Part shown: in pieces, positions 14,218 through 15,501 of the stretch
How positions within the stretch are numbered: position 1 is the stretch's first letter
How the letters are laid out: every line of letters begins with the position of its first letter
Assembly (NCBI GenBank): GCA_029267975.1
Contig: JAJUHH010000019.1
Span: forward strand, 1 to 15,501
Direction of reading: 5' to 3'
Source of the DNA: Clostridiales bacterium
GTDB lineage: Bacteria; Bacillota; Clostridia; Lachnospirales; Lachnospiraceae
Length of the DNA: 15,501 bases
Position numbers and translations under genes: made by a program
Notes under the pieces: generated by a model
Databases searched by the model: none
What the model was told of the DNA's origin: nothing
What the model saw: the letters and a program-made list of their open reading frames with translations, nothing else

Positions 14218-14339
14218 TCTATGCAAAAACAACCCTATGCAGTAATAACTCTATGTAGTAAAAACTCATGTAGTAATAACTCTGTATTCTCACACCAAGT
14301 ATTCCCACACTAAGTTTCACACACGAAGCTTTCTCACAC
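14218..14339 (-). repeat. Two adjoining degenerate 14-16-nt tandem arrays after the GH94 gene
   Basis: Read on the minus strand from the last GH94 codon, four units begin GTGTG: GTGTGAGAAAGCTTC (14339-14325), GTGTGTGAAACTTA, GTGTGGGAATACTTG and GTGTGAGAATACAGA (to 14281). Four units of a second type follow: GTTATTACTACATGA (14280-14266), GTTTTTACTACATAGA, GTTATTACTGCATAGG and GTTGTTTTTGCATAGA (to 14218). The first unit contains the final Val codon and the TGA stop. The arrays fill most of the gap to the cupin gene. Their lengths do not keep a reading frame. Confidence 0.75.
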
Positions 14340-15501
14340 TAACTCTACATGAATGGTATGCTCCTTGTCCTGCTCCAAAGCTTCAATGACCTCACGAGTA
14401 ATACAAGCTTTCTTCTCCTTCAGCGGATAATCAGCCCCATCAAGCAGAATACGCCCAATCTCATAAGCGCCATATTCTTTCCTTTCCTTGTTCTCATAGC
14501 TGACTGTAAACTTTCGGTCAGCAAAATGGAAGGTAACAGAAGCCTTATGTTCCTGGTCAAACTGTGACTGTACAAGCTTGGGTTCCAGCAGAAGATTGCC
14601 CATCGCTCCCTTGACACCAAACATCTCTGTCAATACGGTCAGCAGCATCCAGCTGGCAGAACCGGTAAGATAATGATAGAGCCCCCTGCCATTTCTTCCG
14701 AAATATTCAGGAATGCCCGGATAGATTTTGCTCTTCTCAAAGTCGCTGCTATGCTTGTATAAGGTATGGATCGCCTTATAGCCCTCTTTCACAAAGCCTC
14801 TCTGATATAATCCGTAGGCATACATCACCACCATATGGCAGAATACTGCTCCATTTTCCTTATGTCCATAGGCAAAGCCAAACATACGACCCAAATCATC
14901 CTTCACCTCATGGAAGTCCGTATTTAGCTTATAGCCACCAATGGCCTCCTCATACAGGTAAGTATCTGCTGTCCGAACGATCTCCTCCACCTGTTGCTCA
15001 TCTGCAGTCCCTGACATTATGGCAAATACCTGTCCGGTCAGCATCATTCTTACACCGCTGTCAAAATCACCTTCCACCCGTCTGCCATGATTGTCATAGT
15101 AGCTGTTGAACCAGGAATAACCATCCTTATTGCTGATCCATTCCGTATCGCGGATATGCTGCCTGATCCATGCAGCCTTGCTCTTAAGATTAGCTGCCAG
15201 CTCTTCACTGGAAATCTCAAGTTTTTCACCGGATAATCCGCTCCGTACACGATAGCAATAATTCTTAAGCAGCTCCTGCTTGCCGGCGATATCCTCATAA
15301 AGAAGGGTATTATCTGCCAGTAAGAGCTCCAGCTCTGCAAAGAGGGACAGCTTTGTCACACCTGTTTCCTTAAGCTGAAGCACCAGCTCAGCCATCTGTT
15401 CCAGGTTGCTTCCATAGAGGGCCGTAAAGGCTACGCTTTCTCCCCGCTCCTTAGCCATGTCCAGGGCATCATTCCAATCTGCGCCCCGAAGTCTCATATG
15501 A
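14334..15501 (-). CDS. GH94 glycoside phosphorylase, 3' half (partial, runs off right edge)
   Basis: The visible C-terminal 388 codons carry the GH94 hallmark RGADWNDALD close to the window edge; the DWND motif holds the catalytic acid Asp in characterised cellobiose and chitobiose phosphorylases. The rest shows the alpha/alpha-barrel pattern of the family, including GVRMMLTGQVFAIMSG, YGHKENGAVFCHM, a conserved GxxKENG(A)xFxH phosphate-site region, and YLTGSASWML. These enzymes use inorganic phosphate to split beta-linked glucosides or N-acetylglucosaminides into a sugar 1-phosphate and a shortened sugar, saving ATP in anaerobes. Full members have about 800-900 residues, so roughly half is missing. 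The frame stays open upstream of the ATG at 15497, so that is not the start. The exact disaccharide cannot be read. Confidence 0.9.
   Translation of the reverse strand, partial: HMRLRGADWNDALDMAKERGESVAFTALYGSNLEQMAELVLQLKETGVTKLSLFAELELLLADNTLLYEDIAGKQELLKNYCYRVRSGLSGEKLEISSEELAANLKSKAAWIRQHIRDTEWISNKDGYSWFNSYYDNHGRRVEGDFDSGVRMMLTGQVFAIMSGTADEQQVEEIVRTADTYLYEEAIGGYKLNTDFHEVKDDLGRMFGFAYGHKENGAVFCHMVVMYAYGLYQRGFVKEGYKAIHTLYKHSSDFEKSKIYPGIPEYFGRNGRGLYHYLTGSASWMLLTVLTEMFGVKGAMGNLLLEPKLVQSQFDQEHKASVTFHFADRKFTVSYENKERKEYGAYEIGRILLDGADYPLKEKKACITREVIEALEQDKEHTIHVELV

Noticed and set aside
1..15501. CRISPR array, tRNA, rRNA, insertion sequence or phage genes
   Set aside because: No regularly spaced identical repeats, cloverleaf, rRNA-like stretch, transposase or phage structural motif was seen on either strand.

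Overview
The window looks like a chromosomal segment of a low-GC, anaerobic Gram-positive bacterium, most likely a Clostridia/Lachnospiraceae relative. Supporting signs are the AT-rich intergenic DNA, strong GGAGG-type ribosome binding sites, consensus -35/-10 promoters, T-tract terminators, an NlpC/P60 hydrolase with a Ser-rich linker, a YkuD L,D-transpeptidase with a peptidoglycan-binding N-terminus, a clostridial-type S8 protease and a GH94 phosphorylase. This placement is inference; there is no rRNA or tRNA in the window to test it.

Layout, left to right. Bases 1-184 hold two back-to-back intrinsic terminators, one for a gene off the left edge and one for the leftward ZIP metal transporter (347-1156). 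A leftward NlpC/P60 cell-wall hydrolase (1439-2614) and a leftward S8 subtilase (2770-4524) follow. At about 4.6 kb a divergent promoter with two matching operator-like dyads drives a 66-residue XRE regulator and a tiny membrane peptide that appears frameshifted. A 131-bp imperfect palindrome then runs into the stop codon of a leftward L,D-transpeptidase (5266-6663). A rightward GNAT acetyltransferase and a MerR regulator form an operon (6856-8136), preceded by a promoter with a 19-bp spacer carrying a dyad, the classic MerR-controlled architecture. A SulP anion transporter (8230-9900, leftward) and an FtsH-type membrane protease (10245-11975, rightward) diverge from a 344-bp region that holds a GC-rich foldable element and a leader terminator. 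A 241-bp imperfect palindrome separates ftsH from a convergent sorbosone-dehydrogenase-like beta-propeller protein (12333-13643). A small cupin gene and the 3' half of a GH94 glycoside phosphorylase, cut by the right edge, complete the window.

The genes do not form one pathway. Several concern the envelope (NlpC/P60, L,D-transpeptidase, FtsH) or transport (ZIP, SulP), and two small regulators control short local units. The GH94 and cupin genes may belong to a carbohydrate-use cluster that continues to the right.

The most unusual content is non-coding: two degenerate 12-16-nt tandem arrays that start exactly at the stop codons of leftward genes (ZIP and GH94), two long near-palindromic elements, a possible structured RNA plus terminator ahead of ftsH, and two well-formed autoregulation modules (XRE and MerR). 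No CRISPR, insertion sequence, phage gene, tRNA or rRNA was seen.
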